This document shows positions 12,145 to 25,693 of a stretch of 64,000 bases of DNA, one piece after another (positions within the stretch are counted from its first letter, which is position 1; each line of letters opens with the position of its first letter). The DNA is from Euwallacea fornicatus. Its lineage: Eukaryota; Arthropoda; Insecta; Coleoptera; Curculionidae. Made by a program: the position numbers and the translations under genes. Below the pieces are notes generated by a model. That model did not search any database. It was not told the DNA's origin and worked only from the letters and a program-made list of their open reading frames with translations. The DNA is taken from positions 124,001 through 188,000 of the forward strand of contig NW_027096022.1 in assembly GCF_040115645.1 (NCBI RefSeq). The letters are read 5' to 3'.

Positions 12145-15100
12145 AGTGTCAAATTAATCACCGCGACGAGATCTTTAAGATGACAAAACACATCATGATT
12201 GCATCTTGTTGAATTTCAGAGAAAAATAGAACTTTATCTGCTCAAAAACACAACTTTTGTGACTTTTCAAATTTTGAATCTCGATAACTACGACAAATGA
12301 CGACCAAATGTCTTAAACAGAGTGTCACATTAATCACCGCGACGAGATCTTTAAGATGACAAAACACATCATGATTGCATCTTGTTGAATTTCAGAGAAA
12401 AATAGTACTTTATGTGCTCAAACACTCAAAATGTGTGATTGTTCTAAATTTGAAGTTCGATAACTTCGACAAATGACGACCAAATGTCTTAAACATAGTG
12501 TCAAATTAATCACCGTGACGAGATCTTTAAGATGACAAAACACATCATGATTGCATCTTGTTGAATTTCAGAGAAAAATAGTACTTTATGTGCTCAAACA
12601 CTCAAAATGTGTGATTGTTCTAAATTTGAAGTTCGATAACTTCGACAAATGACGACCAAATGTCTTAAACATAGTGTCAAATTAATCACCGCGACGAGAT
12701 CTTTAAGATGACAAAACACATCATGATTGCATCTTGTTGAATTTCAGAGAAAAATAGAACTTTATCTGCTCAAAAACACAACTTTTGTGACTTTTCAATT
12801 TTTGAATCTCGATAACTTCGACAAATGACGACCAAATGTCTTAAACATAGTGTCAAATTAATCACCGTGACGAGATCTTTAAGATGACAAAACACATCAT
12901 GATTGCATCTTGTTGAATTTCAGAGAAAAATAGTACTTTATGTGCTCAAACACTCAAAAGGTGTGATTGTTCTAAATTTGAAGTTCGATAACTTCGACAA
13001 ATGACGACCAAATGTCTTAAACATAGTGTCAAATTAATCACCGTGACGAGATCTTTAAGATGACAAAACACATCATGATTGCATCTTGTTGAATTTCAGA
13101 GAAAAATAGTACTTTATGTGCTCAAACACTCAAAATGTGTAATTGTTCTAAATTTGAAGTTCGATAACTTCGACAAATGACGACCAAATGTCTTAAACAT
13201 AGTGTCAAATTAATCACCGCGACGAGATCTTTAAGATGACAAAACACATCATGATTGCATCTTTTTGAATTTCAGAGAAAAATAGAACTTTATCTGCTCA
13301 AACACACAACTTTTGTGACTTTTCAAATTTTGAATCTCGATAACTACGACAAATGACGACCAAATGTCTTAAACAGAGTGTCAAATTAATCAGCTCGACA
13401 AGATCTTTAAGATGACAAAACACATCATGATTGCATCTTGTTGAATTTCAGAGAAAAATAGAACTTTATCTGCTCAAACACATAACTTTTGTGACTTTTC
13501 AAATTTTGAATCTCGATAACTTCGACAAATGACGACCAAATGTCTTAAACATAGTGTCAAATTAATCACCGCGACGAGATCTTTAAGATGACAAAACACA
13601 TCATGATTGCATCTTGTTGAATTTCAGAGAAAAATAGAACTTTATCTGCTCAAAAACACAACTTTTGTGACTTTTCAATTTTTGAATCTCGATAACTTTG
13701 ACAAATGACGACCAAATGTCTTAAACATAGTGTCAAATTAATCACCGCGACGAGATCTTTAAGATGACAAAACACATCATGATTGCATCTTGTTGAATTT
13801 CAGAGAAAAATAGTACTTTATGTGCTCAAACACTCAAAATGTGTGATTGTTCTAAATTTGAAGTTCGATAACTTCGACAAATGACGACCAAATGTCTTAA
13901 ACATAGTGTCAAATTAATCACCGTGACGAGATCTTTAAGATGACAAAACACATCATGATTGCATCTTGTTGAATTTCAGAGAAAAATAGTACTTTATGTG
14001 CTCAAACACTCAAAATGTGTGATTGTTCTAAATTTGAAGTTCGATAACTTCGACAAATGACGACCAAATGTCTTAAACATAGTGTCAAATTAATCACCGC
14101 GACGAGATCTTTAAGATGACAAAACACATCATGATTGCATCTTGTTGAATTTCAGAGAAAAATAGTACTTTATGTGCTCAAACACTCAAAATGTGTGATT
14201 GTTCTAAATTTGAAGTTCGATAACTTCGACAAATGACGACCAAATGTCTTAAACATAGTGTCAAATTAATCACCGCGACGAGATCTTTAAGATGACAAAA
14301 CACATCATGATTGCATCTTGTTGAATTTCAGAGAAAAATAGAACTTTATCTGCTCAAAAACACAACTTTTGTGACTTTTCAATTTTTGAATCTCGATAAC
14401 TTCGACAAATGACGACCAAATGTCTTAAACATAGTGTCAAATTAATCACCGTGACGAGATCTTTAAGATGACAAAACACATCATGATTGCATCTTGTTGA
14501 ATTTCAGAGAAAAATAGAACTTTATCTGCTCAAAAACACAACTTTTGTGACTTTTCAAATTTTGAATCTCGATAACTTCGACAAATGACGACCAAATGTC
14601 TTAAACATAGTGTCAAATTAATCACCGCGACGAGATCTTTAAGATGACAAAACACATCATGATTGCATCTTGTTGAATTTCAGAGAAAAATAGTACTTTA
14701 TGTGCTCAAACACTCAAAATGTGTGATTGTTCTAAATTTGAAGTTCGATAACTTCGACAAATGACGACCAAATGTCTTAAACATAGTGTCAAATTAATCA
14801 CCGCGACGAGATCATTAAGATGACAAAACACATCATGATTGCATCTTGTTGAATTTCAGAGAAAAATAGTACTTTATGTGCTCAAACACTCAAAATGTGT
14901 GATTGTTCTAAATTTGAAGTTCGATAACTTCGACAAATGACGACCAAATGTCTTAAACATAGTGTCAAATTAATCAGCTCGACAAGATCTTTAAGATGAC
15001 AAAACACATCATAATTGCATCTTGTTGAATTTCCAAGAAAAATAGGACTTTATGTGCTCAAACACTCAAAATGTGTGATTGTTCTAAATTTGAAGTTCGA

Positions 15101-16016
15101 TAACTTCGACAAATGACGACCAAATGTCTTAAACATAGTGTCAAATTAATCACCGCGACGAGATCTTTAAGATGACAAAACACATCATGATTGCATCTTG
15201 TTGAATTTCAGAGAAAAATAGAACTTTATCTGCTCAAAAACACAACTTTTGTGACTTTTCAAATTTTGAATCTCGATAACTTCGACAAATGACGACCAAA
15301 TGTCTTAAACATAGTGTCAAATTAATCACCGCGACGAGATCTTTAAGATGACAAAACACATCATGATTGCATCTTGTTGAATTTCAGAGAAAAATAGTAC
15401 TTTATGTGCTCAAACACTCAAAATGTGTGATTGTTCTAAATTTGAAGTTCGATAACTTCGACAAATGACGACCAAATGTCTTAAACATAGTGTCAAATTA
15501 ATCACCGCGACGAGATCTTTAAGATGACAAAACACATCATGATTGCATCTTGTTGAATTTCAGAGAAAAATAGAACTTTATCTGCTCAAAAACACAACTT
15601 TTGTGACTTTTCAAATTTTGAATCTCGATAACTTCGACAAATGACGACCAAATGTCTTAAACATAGTGTCAAATTAATCACCGCGACGAGATCTTTAAGA
15701 TGACAAAACACATCATGATTGCATCTTGTTGAATTTCAGAGAAAAATAGTACTTTATGTGCTCAAACACTCAAAATGTGTGATTGTTCTAAATTTGAAGT
15801 TCGATAACTTCGACAAATGACGACCAAATGTCTTAAACATAGTGTCAAATTAATCACCGTGACGAGATCTTTAAGATGACAAAACACATCATGATTGCAT
15901 CTTGTTGAATTTCAGAGAAAAATAGTACTTTATGTGCTCAAACACTCAAAATGTGTGATTGTTCTAAATTTGAAGTTCGATAACTTCGACAAATGACGAC
16001 CAAATGTCTTAAACAT
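12145..16016 (+). repeat. Transition domain, 22 monomers, rich in class B2
   Basis: Twenty-two monomers in which B2 copies (12,145; 12,673; 13,553; 14,257; 14,433; 15,137; 15,489) alternate with class A. The caatttttg substitution first appears at 12,673. A gtgtcacatt head first appears at 12,321, directly after a B2 that ends actacgac/aaacag. A stray cattaag monomer at 14,785, followed by a ccaag monomer, repeats the signature of 7,569-12,144. It is probably a dispersed fragment of that unit. Confidence 0.8.
12673..13552 (+). repeat. Isolated copy of the 880-bp, 5-monomer unit
   Basis: Order: B2 with caatttttg, T-head A with caaaaggtgtg (t to g at 12,960), T-head A, C-head B with catctttttgaa, S-head B1. 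The same five monomers in the same order form the tandem triplet at 16,017-18,656. The marker base at 12,960 is 3,344 bp (19 monomers) before the next one. This copy has private changes, including gtgtaatt near 13,140 and cacataac near 13,480. Confidence 0.85.
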
Positions 16017-18656
16017 AGTGTCAAATTAATCACCGCGACGAGATCTTTAAGATGACAAAACACATCATGATTGCATCTTGTTGAATTTCAGAGAAAAATA
16101 GAACTTTATCTGCTCAAAAACACAACTTTTGTGACTTTTCAATTTTTGAATCTCGATAACTTCGACAAATGACGACCAAATGTCTTAAACATAGTGTCAA
16201 ATTAATCACCGTGACGAGATCTTTAAGATGACAAAACACATCATGATTGCATCTTGTTGAATTTCAGAGAAAAATAGTACTTTATGTGCTCAAACACTCA
16301 AAAGGTGTGATTGTTCTAAATTTGAAGTTCGATAACTTCGACAAATGACGACCAAATGTCTTAAACATAGTGTCAAATTAATCACCGTGACGAGATCTTT
16401 AAGATGACAAAACACATCATGATTGCATCTTGTTGAATTTCAGAGAAAAATAGTACTTTATGTGCTCAAACACTCAAAATGTGTGATTGTTCTAAATTTG
16501 AAGTTCGATAACTTCGACAAATGACGACCAAATGTCTTAAACATAGTGTCAAATTAATCACCGCGACGAGATCTTTAAGATGACAAAACACATCATGATT
16601 GCATCTTTTTGAATTTCAGAGAAAAATAGAACTTTATCTGCTCAAACACACAACTTTTGTGACTTTTCAAATTTTGAATCTCGATAACTACGACAAATGA
16701 CGACCAAATGTCTTAAACAGAGTGTCAAATTAATCAGCTCGACAAGATCTTTAAGATGACAAAACACATCATGATTGCATCTTGTTGAATTTCAGAGAAA
16801 AATAGAACTTTATCTGCTCAAACACACAACTTTTGTGACTTTTCAAATTTTGAATCTCGATAACTTCGACAAATGACGACCAAATGTCTTAAACATAGTG
16901 TCACATTAATCACCGCGACGAGATCTTTAAGATGACAAAACACATCATGATTGCATCTTGTTGAATTTCAGAGAAAAATAGAACTTTATCTGCTCAAAAA
17001 CACAACTTTTGTGACTTTTCAATTTTTGAATCTCGATAACTTCGACAAATGACGACCAAATGTCTTAAACATAGTGTCAAATTAATCACCGTGACGAGAT
17101 CTTTAAGATGACAAAACACATCATGATTGCATCTTGTTGAATTTCAGAGAAAAATAGTACTTTATGTGCTCAAACACTCAAAAGGTGTGATTGTTCTAAA
17201 TTTGAAGTTCGATAACTTCGACAAATGACGACCAAATGTCTTAAACATAGTGTCAAATTAATCACCGTGACGAGATCTTTAAGATGACAAAACACATCAT
17301 GATTGCATCTTGTTGAATTTCAGAGAAAAATAGTACTTTATGTGCTCAAACACTCAAAATGTGTGATTGTTCTAAATTTGAAGTTCGATAACTTCGACAA
17401 ATGACGACCAAATGTCTTAAACATAGTGTCAAATTAATCACCGCGACGAGATCTTTAAGATGACAAAACACATCATGATTGCATCTTTTTGAATTTCAGA
17501 GAAAAATAGAACTTTATCTGCTCAAACACACAACTTTTGTGACTTTTCAAATTTTGAATCTCGATAACTACGACAAATGACGACCAAATGTCTTAAACAG
17601 AGTGTCAAATTAATCAGCTCGACAAGATCTTTAAGATGACAAAACACATCATGATTGCATCTTGTTGAATTTCAGAGAAAAATAGAACTTTATCTGCTCA
17701 AACACACAACTTTTGTGACTTTTCAAATTTTGAATCTCGATAACTTCGACAAATGACGACCAAATGTCTTAAACATAGTGTCACATTAATCACCGCGACG
17801 AGATCTTTAAGATGACAAAACACATCATGATTGCATCTTGTTGAGATTCAGAGAAAAATAGAACTTTATCTGCTCAAAAACACAACTTTTGTGACTTTTC
17901 AATTTTTGAATCTCGATAACTTCGACAAATGACGACCAAATGTCTTAAACATAGTGTCAAATTAATCACCGTGACGAGATCTTTAAGATGACAAAACACA
18001 TCATGATTGCATCTTGTTGAATTTCAGAGAAAAATAGTACTTTATGTGCTCAAACACTCAAAAGGTGTGATTGTTCTAAATTTGAAGTTCGATAACTTCG
18101 ACAAATGACGACCAAATGTCTTAAACATAGTGTCAAATTAATCACCGTGACGAGATCTTTAAGATGACAAAACACATCATGATTGCATCTTGTTGAATTT
18201 CAGAGAAAAATAGTACTTTATGTGCTCAAACACTCAAAATGTGTGATTGTTCTAAATTTGAAGTTCGATAACTTCGACAAATGACGACCAAATGTCTTAA
18301 ACATAGTGTCAAATTAATCACCGCGACGAGATCTTTAAGATGACAAAACACATCATGATTGCATCTTTTTGAATTTCAGAGAAAAATAGAACTTTATCTG
18401 CTCAAACACACAACTTTTGTGACTTTTCAAATTTTGAATCTCGATAACTACGACAAATGACGACCAAATGTCTTAAACAGAGTGTCAAATTAATCAGCTC
18501 GACAAGATCTTTAAGATGACAAAACACATCATGATTGCATCTTGTTGAATTTCAGAGAAAAATAGAACTTTATCTGCTCAAACACACAACTTTTGTGACT
18601 TTTCAAATTTTGAATCTCGATAACTACGACAAATGACGACCAAATGTCTTAAACAG
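16017..18656 (+). repeat. Tandem triplet of the 880-bp, 5-monomer higher-order repeat
   Basis: Three units lie at 16,017-16,896, 16,897-17,776 and 17,777-18,656. Each has five monomers: B2 with caatttttg, T-head A with caaaagg, T-head A, C-head B with catctttttgaa, S-head B1. The caaaagg base is at 16,304, 17,184 and 18,064, exactly 880 bp apart. Units 2 and 3 start with gtgtcacatt where unit 1 has gtgtcaaatt. Unit 3 has ttgagattc near 17,845. The units are otherwise nearly identical, which indicates recent amplification. Confidence 0.93.
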
Positions 18657-20768
18657 AGTGTCACATTAATCACCGCGACGAGATCTTTAAGATGACAAAA
18701 CACATCATGATTGCATCTTGTTGAATTTCAGAGAAAAATAGTACTTTATGTGCTCAAACACTCAAAATGTGTGATTGTTCTAAATTTGAAGTTCGATAAC
18801 TTCGACAAATGACGACCAAATGTCTTAAACATAGTGTCAAATTAATCACCGTGACGAGATCTTTAAGATGACAAAACACATCATGATTGCATCTTGTTGA
18901 ATTTCAGAGAAAAATAGTACTTTATGTGCTCAAACACTCAAAATGTGTGATTGTTCTAAATTTGAAGTTCGATAACTTCGACAAATGACGACCAAATGTC
19001 TTAAACATAGTGTCAAATTAATCACCGCGACGAGATCTTTAAGATGACAAAACACATCATGATTGCATCTTGTTGAATTTCAGAGAAAAATAGTACTTTA
19101 TGTGCTCAAACACTCAAAATGTGTGATTGTTCTAAATTTGAAGTTCGATAACTTCGACAAATGACGACCAAATGTCTTAAACATAGTGTCAAATTAATCA
19201 CCGCGACGAGATCTTTAAGATGACAAAACACATCATGATTGCATCTTGTTGAATTTCAGAGAAAAATAGTACTTTATGTGCTCAAACACTCAAAATGTGT
19301 GATTGTTCTAAATTTGAAGTTCGATAACTTCGACAAATGACGACCAAATGTCTTAAACATAGTGTCAAATTAATCACCGCGACGAGATCTTTAAGATGAC
19401 AAAACACATCATGATTGCATCTTGTTGAATTTCAGAGAAAAATAGAACTTTATCTGCTCAAAAACACAACTTTTGTGACTTTTCAATTTTTGAATCTCGA
19501 TAACTTCGACAAATGACGACCAAATGTCTTAAACATAGTGTCAAATTAATCACCGTGACGAGATCTTTAAGATGACAAAACACATCATGATTGCATCTTG
19601 TTGAATTTCAGAGAAAAATAGTACTTTATGTGCTCAAACACTCAAAAGGTGTGATTGTTCTAAATTTGAAGTTCGATAACTTCGACAAATGACGACCAAA
19701 TGTCTTAAACATAGTGTCAAATTAATCACCGCGACGAGATCTTTAATATGACAAAACACATCATGATTGCATCTTGTTGAATTTCAGAGAAAAATAGTAC
19801 TTTATGTGCTCAAACACTCAAAATGTGTGATTGTTCTAAATTTGAAGTTCGATAACTTCGACAAATGACGACCAAATGTCTTAAACATAGTGTCAAATTA
19901 ATCAGCTCGACAAGATCTTTAAGATGACAAAACACATCATAATTGCATCTTGTTGAATTTCCAAGAAAAATAGGACTTTATGTGCTCAAACACTCAAAAT
20001 GTGTGATTGTTCTAAATTTGAAGTTCGATAACTTCGACAAATGACGACCAAATGTCTTAAACATAGTGTCAAATTAATCACCGCGACGAGATCTTTAAGA
20101 TGACAAAACACATCATGATTGCATCTTGTTGAATTTCAGAGAAAAATAGAACTTTATCTGCTCAAACACACAACTTTTGTGACTTTTCAAATTTTGAATC
20201 TCGATAACTACGACAAATGACGACCAAATGTCTTAAACAGAGTGTCAAATTAATCAGCTCGACAAGATCTTTAAGATGACAAAACACATCATGATTGCAT
20301 CTTGTTGAATTTCAGAGAAAAATAGAACTTTATCTGCTCAAACACACAACTTTTGTGACTTTTCAAATTTTGAATCTCGATAACTACGACAAATGACGAC
20401 CAAATGTCTAAAACAGAGTGTCAAATTAATCAGCTCGACAAGATCTTTAAGATGACAAAACACATCATGATTGCATCTTGTTGAATTTCAGAGAAAAATA
20501 GAACTTTATCTGCTCAAACACACAACTTTTGTGACTTTTCAAATTTTGAATCTCGATAACTTCGACAAATGACGACCAAATGTCTTAAACATAGTGTCAA
20601 ATTAATCACCGCGACGAGATCTTTAAGATGACAAAACACATCATGATTGCATCTTGTTGAATTTCAGAGAAAAATAGTACTTTATGTGCTCAAACACTCA
20701 AAATGTGTGATTGTTCTAAATTTGAAGTTCGATAACTTCGACAAATGACGACCAAATGTCTTAAACAG
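17601..20768 (+). repeat. 18-monomer (3,168-bp) unit, copy 1
   Basis: Order of the 18 monomers: S-B1, B2 with gagattc, T-A with caaaagg, T-A, C-B (catctttttgaa), S-B1, A with gtgtcacatt, T-A, C-A, C-A, B2, T-A with caaaagg, C-A, S-ccaag, C-B, S-B1 ending tctaaaacag, S-B1, C-A. Copy 2 follows immediately. Marker pairs 17,845/21,013 (gagattc) and 20,410/23,578 (tctaaaac) both give an offset of 3,168. A private change is aatatg at 19,747. The first four to six monomers overlap the 880-bp triplet, so this duplication is younger than that one. Confidence 0.93.
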
Positions 20769-23700
20769 AGTGTCAAATTAATCAGCTCGACAAGATCTTT
20801 AAGATGACAAAACACATCATGATTGCATCTTGTTGAATTTCAGAGAAAAATAGAACTTTATCTGCTCAAACACACAACTTTTGTGACTTTTCAAATTTTG
20901 AATCTCGATAACTTCGACAAATGACGACCAAATGTCTTAAACATAGTGTCACATTAATCACCGCGACGAGATCTTTAAGATGACAAAACACATCATGATT
21001 GCATCTTGTTGAGATTCAGAGAAAAATAGAACTTTATCTGCTCAAAAACACAACTTTTGTGACTTTTCAATTTTTGAATCTCGATAACTTCGACAAATGA
21101 CGACCAAATGTCTTAAACATAGTGTCAAATTAATCACCGTGACGAGATCTTTAAGATGACAAAACACATCATGATTGCATCTTGTTGAATTTCAGAGAAA
21201 AATAGTACTTTATGTGCTCAAACACTCAAAAGGTGTGATTGTTCTAAATTTGAAGTTCGATAACTTCGACAAATGACGACCAAATGTCTTAAACATAGTG
21301 TCAAATTAATCACCGTGACGAGATCTTTAAGATGACAAAACACATCATGATTGCATCTTGTTGAATTTCAGAGAAAAATAGTACTTTATGTGCTCAAACA
21401 CTCAAAATGTGTGATTGTTCTAAATTTGAAGTTCGATAACTTCGACAAATGACGACCAAATGTCTTAAACATAGTGTCAAATTAATCATCGCGACGAGAT
21501 CTTTAAGATGACAAAACACATCATGATTGCATCTTTTTGAATTTCAGAGAAAAATAGAAATTTATCTGCTCAAACACACAACTTTTGTGACTTTTCAAAT
21601 TTTGAATCTCGATAACTACGACAAATGACGACCAAATGTCTTAAACAGAGTGTCAAATTAATCAGCTCGACAAGATCTTTAAGATGACAAAACACATCAT
21701 GATTGCATCTTGTTGAATTTCAGAGAAAAATAGAACTTTATCTGCTCAAACACACAACTTTTGTGACTTTTCAAATTTTGAATCTCGATAACTACGACAA
21801 ATGACGACCAAATGTCTTAAACAGAGTGTCACATTAATCACCGCGACGAGATCTTTAAGATGACAAAACACATCATGATTGCATCTTGTTGAATTTCAGA
21901 GAAAAATAGTACTTTATGTGCTCAAACACTCAAAATGTGTGATTGTTCTAAATTTGAAGTTCGATAACTTCGACAAATGACGACCAAATGTCTTAAACAT
22001 AGTGTCAAATTAATCACCGTGACGAGATCTTTAAGATGACAAAACACATCATGATTGCATCTTGTTGAATTTCAGAGAAAAATAGTACTTTATGTGCTCA
22101 AACACTCAAAATGTGTGATTGTTCTAAATTTGAAGTTCGATAACTTCGACAAATGACGACCAAATGTCTTAAACATAGTGTCAAATTAATCACCGCGACG
22201 AGATCTTTAAGATGACAAAACACATCATGATTGCATCTTGTTGAATTTCAGAGAAAAATAGTACTTTATGTGCTCAAACACTCAAAATGTGTGATTGTTC
22301 TAAATTTGAAGTTCGATAACTTCGACAAATGACGACCAAATGTCTTAAACATAGTGTCAAATTAATCACCGCGACGAGATCTTTAAGATGACAAAACACA
22401 TCATGATTGCATCTTGTTGAATTTCAGAGAAAAATAGTACTTTATGTGCTCAAACACTCAAAATGTGTGATTGTTCTAAATTTGAAGTTCGATAACTTCG
22501 ACAAATGACGACCAAATGTCTTAAACATAGTGTCAAATTAATCACCGCGACGAGATCTTTAAGATGACAAAACACATCATGATTGCATCTTGTTGAATTT
22601 CAGAGAAAAATAGAACTTTATCTGCTCAAAAACACAACTTTTGTGACTTTTCAATTTTTGAATCTCGATAACTTCGACAAATGACGACCAAATGTCTTAA
22701 ACATAGTGTCAAATTAATCACCGTGACGAGATCTTTAAGATGACAAAACACATCATGATTGCATCTTGTTGAATTTCAGAGAAAAATAGTACTTTATGTG
22801 CTCAAACACTCAAAAGGTGTGATTGTTCTAAATTTGAAGTTCGATAACTTCGACAAATGACGACCAAATGTCTTAAACATAGTGTCAAATTAATCACCGC
22901 GACGAGATCTTTAAGATGACAAAACACATCATGATTGCATCTTGTTGAATTTCAGAGAAAAATAGTACTTTATGTGCTCAAACACTCAAAATGTGTGATT
23001 GTTCTAAATTTGAAGTTCGATAACTTCGACAAATGACGACCAAATGTCTTAAACATAGTGTCAAATTAATCAGCTCGACAAGATCTTTAAGATGACAAAA
23101 CACATCATAATTGCATCTTGTTGAATTTCCAAGAAAAATAGGACTTTATGTGCTCAAACACTCAAAATGTGTGATTGTTCTAAATTTGAAGTTCGATAAC
23201 TTCGACAAATGACGACCAAATGTCTTAAACATAGTGTCAAATTAATCACCGCGACGAGATCTTTAAGATGACAAAACACATCATGATTGCATCTTGTTGA
23301 ATTTCAGAGAAAAATAGAACTTTATCTGCTCAAACACACAACTTTTGTGACTTTTCAAATTTTGAATCTCGATAACTACGACAAATGACGACCAAATGTC
23401 TTAAACAGAGTGTCAAATTAATCAGCTCGACAAGATCTTTAAGATGACAAAACACATCATGATTGCATCTTGTTGAATTTCAGAGAAAAATAGAACTTTA
23501 TCTGCTCAAACACACAACTTTTGTGACTTTTCAAATTTTGAATCTCGATAACTACGACAAATGACGACCAAATGTCTAAAACAGAGTGTCAAATTAATCA
23601 GCTCGACAAGATCTTTAAGATGACAAAACACATCATGATTGCATCTTGTTGAATTTCAGAGAAAAATAGAACTTTATCTGCTCAAACACACAACTTTTGT

Positions 23701-23936
23701 GACTTTTCAAATTTTGAATCTCGATAACTTCGACAAATGACGACCAAATGTCTTAAACATAGTGTCAAATTAATCACCGCGACGAGATCTTTAAGATGAC
23801 AAAACACATCATGATTGCATCTTGTTGAATTTCAGAGAAAAATAGTACTTTATGTGCTCAAACACTCAAAATGTGTGATTGTTCTAAATTTGAAGTTCGA
23901 TAACTTCGACAAATGACGACCAAATGTCTTAAACAG
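20769..23936 (+). repeat. 18-monomer (3,168-bp) unit, copy 2
   Basis: This is an exact-phase tandem copy of 17,601-20,768 with the same 18-monomer order. The only differences I noticed are single bases: c to t at 21,489, c to a at 21,560, and the absence of the aatatg change that copy 1 has at 19,747. The pair is therefore very young. The right-hand part of this unit, with the sequence beyond it, recurs about 7.9 kb downstream. Confidence 0.93.
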
Positions 23937-25693
23937 AGTGTCAAATTAATCAGCTCGACAAGATCTTTAAGATGACAAAACACATCATGATTGCATCTTG
24001 TTGAATTTCAGAGAAAAATAGTACTTTATGTGCTCAAACACTCAAAATGTGTGATTGTTCTAAATTTGAAGTTCGATAACTTCGACAAATGACGACCAAA
24101 TGTCTTAAACATAGTGTCAAATTAATCACCGTGACGAGATCTTTAAGATGACAAAACACATCATGATTGCATCTTGTTGAATTTCAGAGAAAAATAGAAT
24201 TTTATCTGCTCAAACACACAACTTTTGTGACTTTTCAAATTTTGAATCTCGATAACTACGACAAATGACGACCAAATGTCTTAAACAGAGTGTCAAATTA
24301 ATCAGCTCGACAAGATCTTTAAGATGACAAAACACATCATGATTGCATCTTTTGAATTTCAGAGAAAAATAGAACTTTATCTGCTCAAACACACAACTTT
24401 TGTGACTTTTCAAATTTTGAATCTCGATAACTACGACAAATGACGACCAAATGTCTTAAACAGAGTGTCAAATTAATCAGCTCGACAAGATCTTTAAGAT
24501 GACAAAACACATCGTGATTGCATCTTGTTGAATTTCAGAGAAAAATAGTACTTTATGTGCTCAAACACTCAAAATGCGTGATTGTTCTAAATTTGAAGTT
24601 CGATAACTTCGACAAATGACGACCAAATGTCTTAAACATAGTGTCAAATTAATCACCGTGACGAGATCTTTAAGATGACAAAACACATCATGATTGCATC
24701 TTGTTGAATTTCAGAGAAAAATAGAACTTTATCTGCTCAAACACACAACTTTTGTGACTTTTCAAATTTTGAATCTCGATAACTACGACAAATGACGACC
24801 AAATGTCTTAAACAGAGTGTCAAATTAATCAGCTCGACAAGATCTTTAAGATGACAAAACACATCGTGATTGCATCTTGTTGAATTTCAGAGAAAAATAG
24901 AACTTTATCTGCTCAAACACACAACTTTTGTGACTTTTCAAATTTTGAATCTCGATAACTACGACAAATGACGACCAAATGTCTTAAACAGAGTGTCAAA
25001 TTAATCAGCTCGACAAGATCTTTAAGATGACAAAACACATCATGATTGCATCTTTTGAATTTCAGAGAAAAATAGAACTTTATCTGCTCAAACACACAAC
25101 TTTTGTGACTTTTCAAATTTTGAATCTCGATAACTACGACAAATGACGACCAAATGTCTTAAACAGAGTGTCAAATTAATCAGCTCGACAAGATCTTTAA
25201 GATGACAAAACACATCGTGATTGCATCTTGTTGAATTTCAGAGAAAAATAGTACTTTATGTGCTCAAACACTCAAAATGTGTGATTGTTCTAAATTTGAA
25301 GTTCGATAACTTCGACAAATGACGACCAAATGTCTTAAACATAGTGTCAAATTAATCACCGTGACGAGATCTTTAAGATGACAAAACACATCATGATTGC
25401 ATCTTGTTGAATTTCAGAGAAAAATAGAATTTTATCTGCTCAAACACACAACTTTTGTGACTTTTCAAATTTTGAATCTCGATAACTACGACAAATGACG
25501 ACCAAATGTCTTAAACAGAGTGTCAAATTAATCAGCTCGACAAGATCTTTAAGATGACAAAACACATCATGATTGCATCTTTTGAATTTCAGAGAAAAAT
25601 AGAACTTTATCTGCTCAAACACACAACTTTTGTGACTTTTCAAATTTTGAATCTCGATAACTACGACAAATGACGACCAAATGTCTTAAACAG
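21121..25693 (+). repeat. 4.57-kb segment duplicated 7,915 bp downstream (source copy)
   Basis: The monomer order from 21,121 to 25,693 matches 29,036-33,608 at a constant offset of 7,915 bp (45 monomers with five single-base deletions between). Marker pairs are tctaaaac at 23,578/31,493 and the 175-bp monomers at 24,289/32,204, 24,992/32,907 and 25,519/33,434. The left edge is a head change (T at 21,121 against C at 29,036). The right edge is at 25,694, where the heads of the next monomers differ (catgatt against cgtgatt). The single-base changes at 21,489 and 21,560 are not shared. Confidence 0.85.
24289..25693 (+). repeat. First cluster of 175-bp (single-base-deleted) monomers
   Basis: The 175-bp monomers are at 24,289-24,463, 24,992-25,166 and 25,519-25,693. 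All are S-head B1 copies with catcttttgaa in place of catcttgttgaa. Relative to the catctttttgaa form this is loss of one T. At 24,113 and 25,343 the preceding monomer has the linked variant gaatttt. The deletion shifts the minus-strand frame and produces a 67-codon open frame over each junction. Confidence 0.92.
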
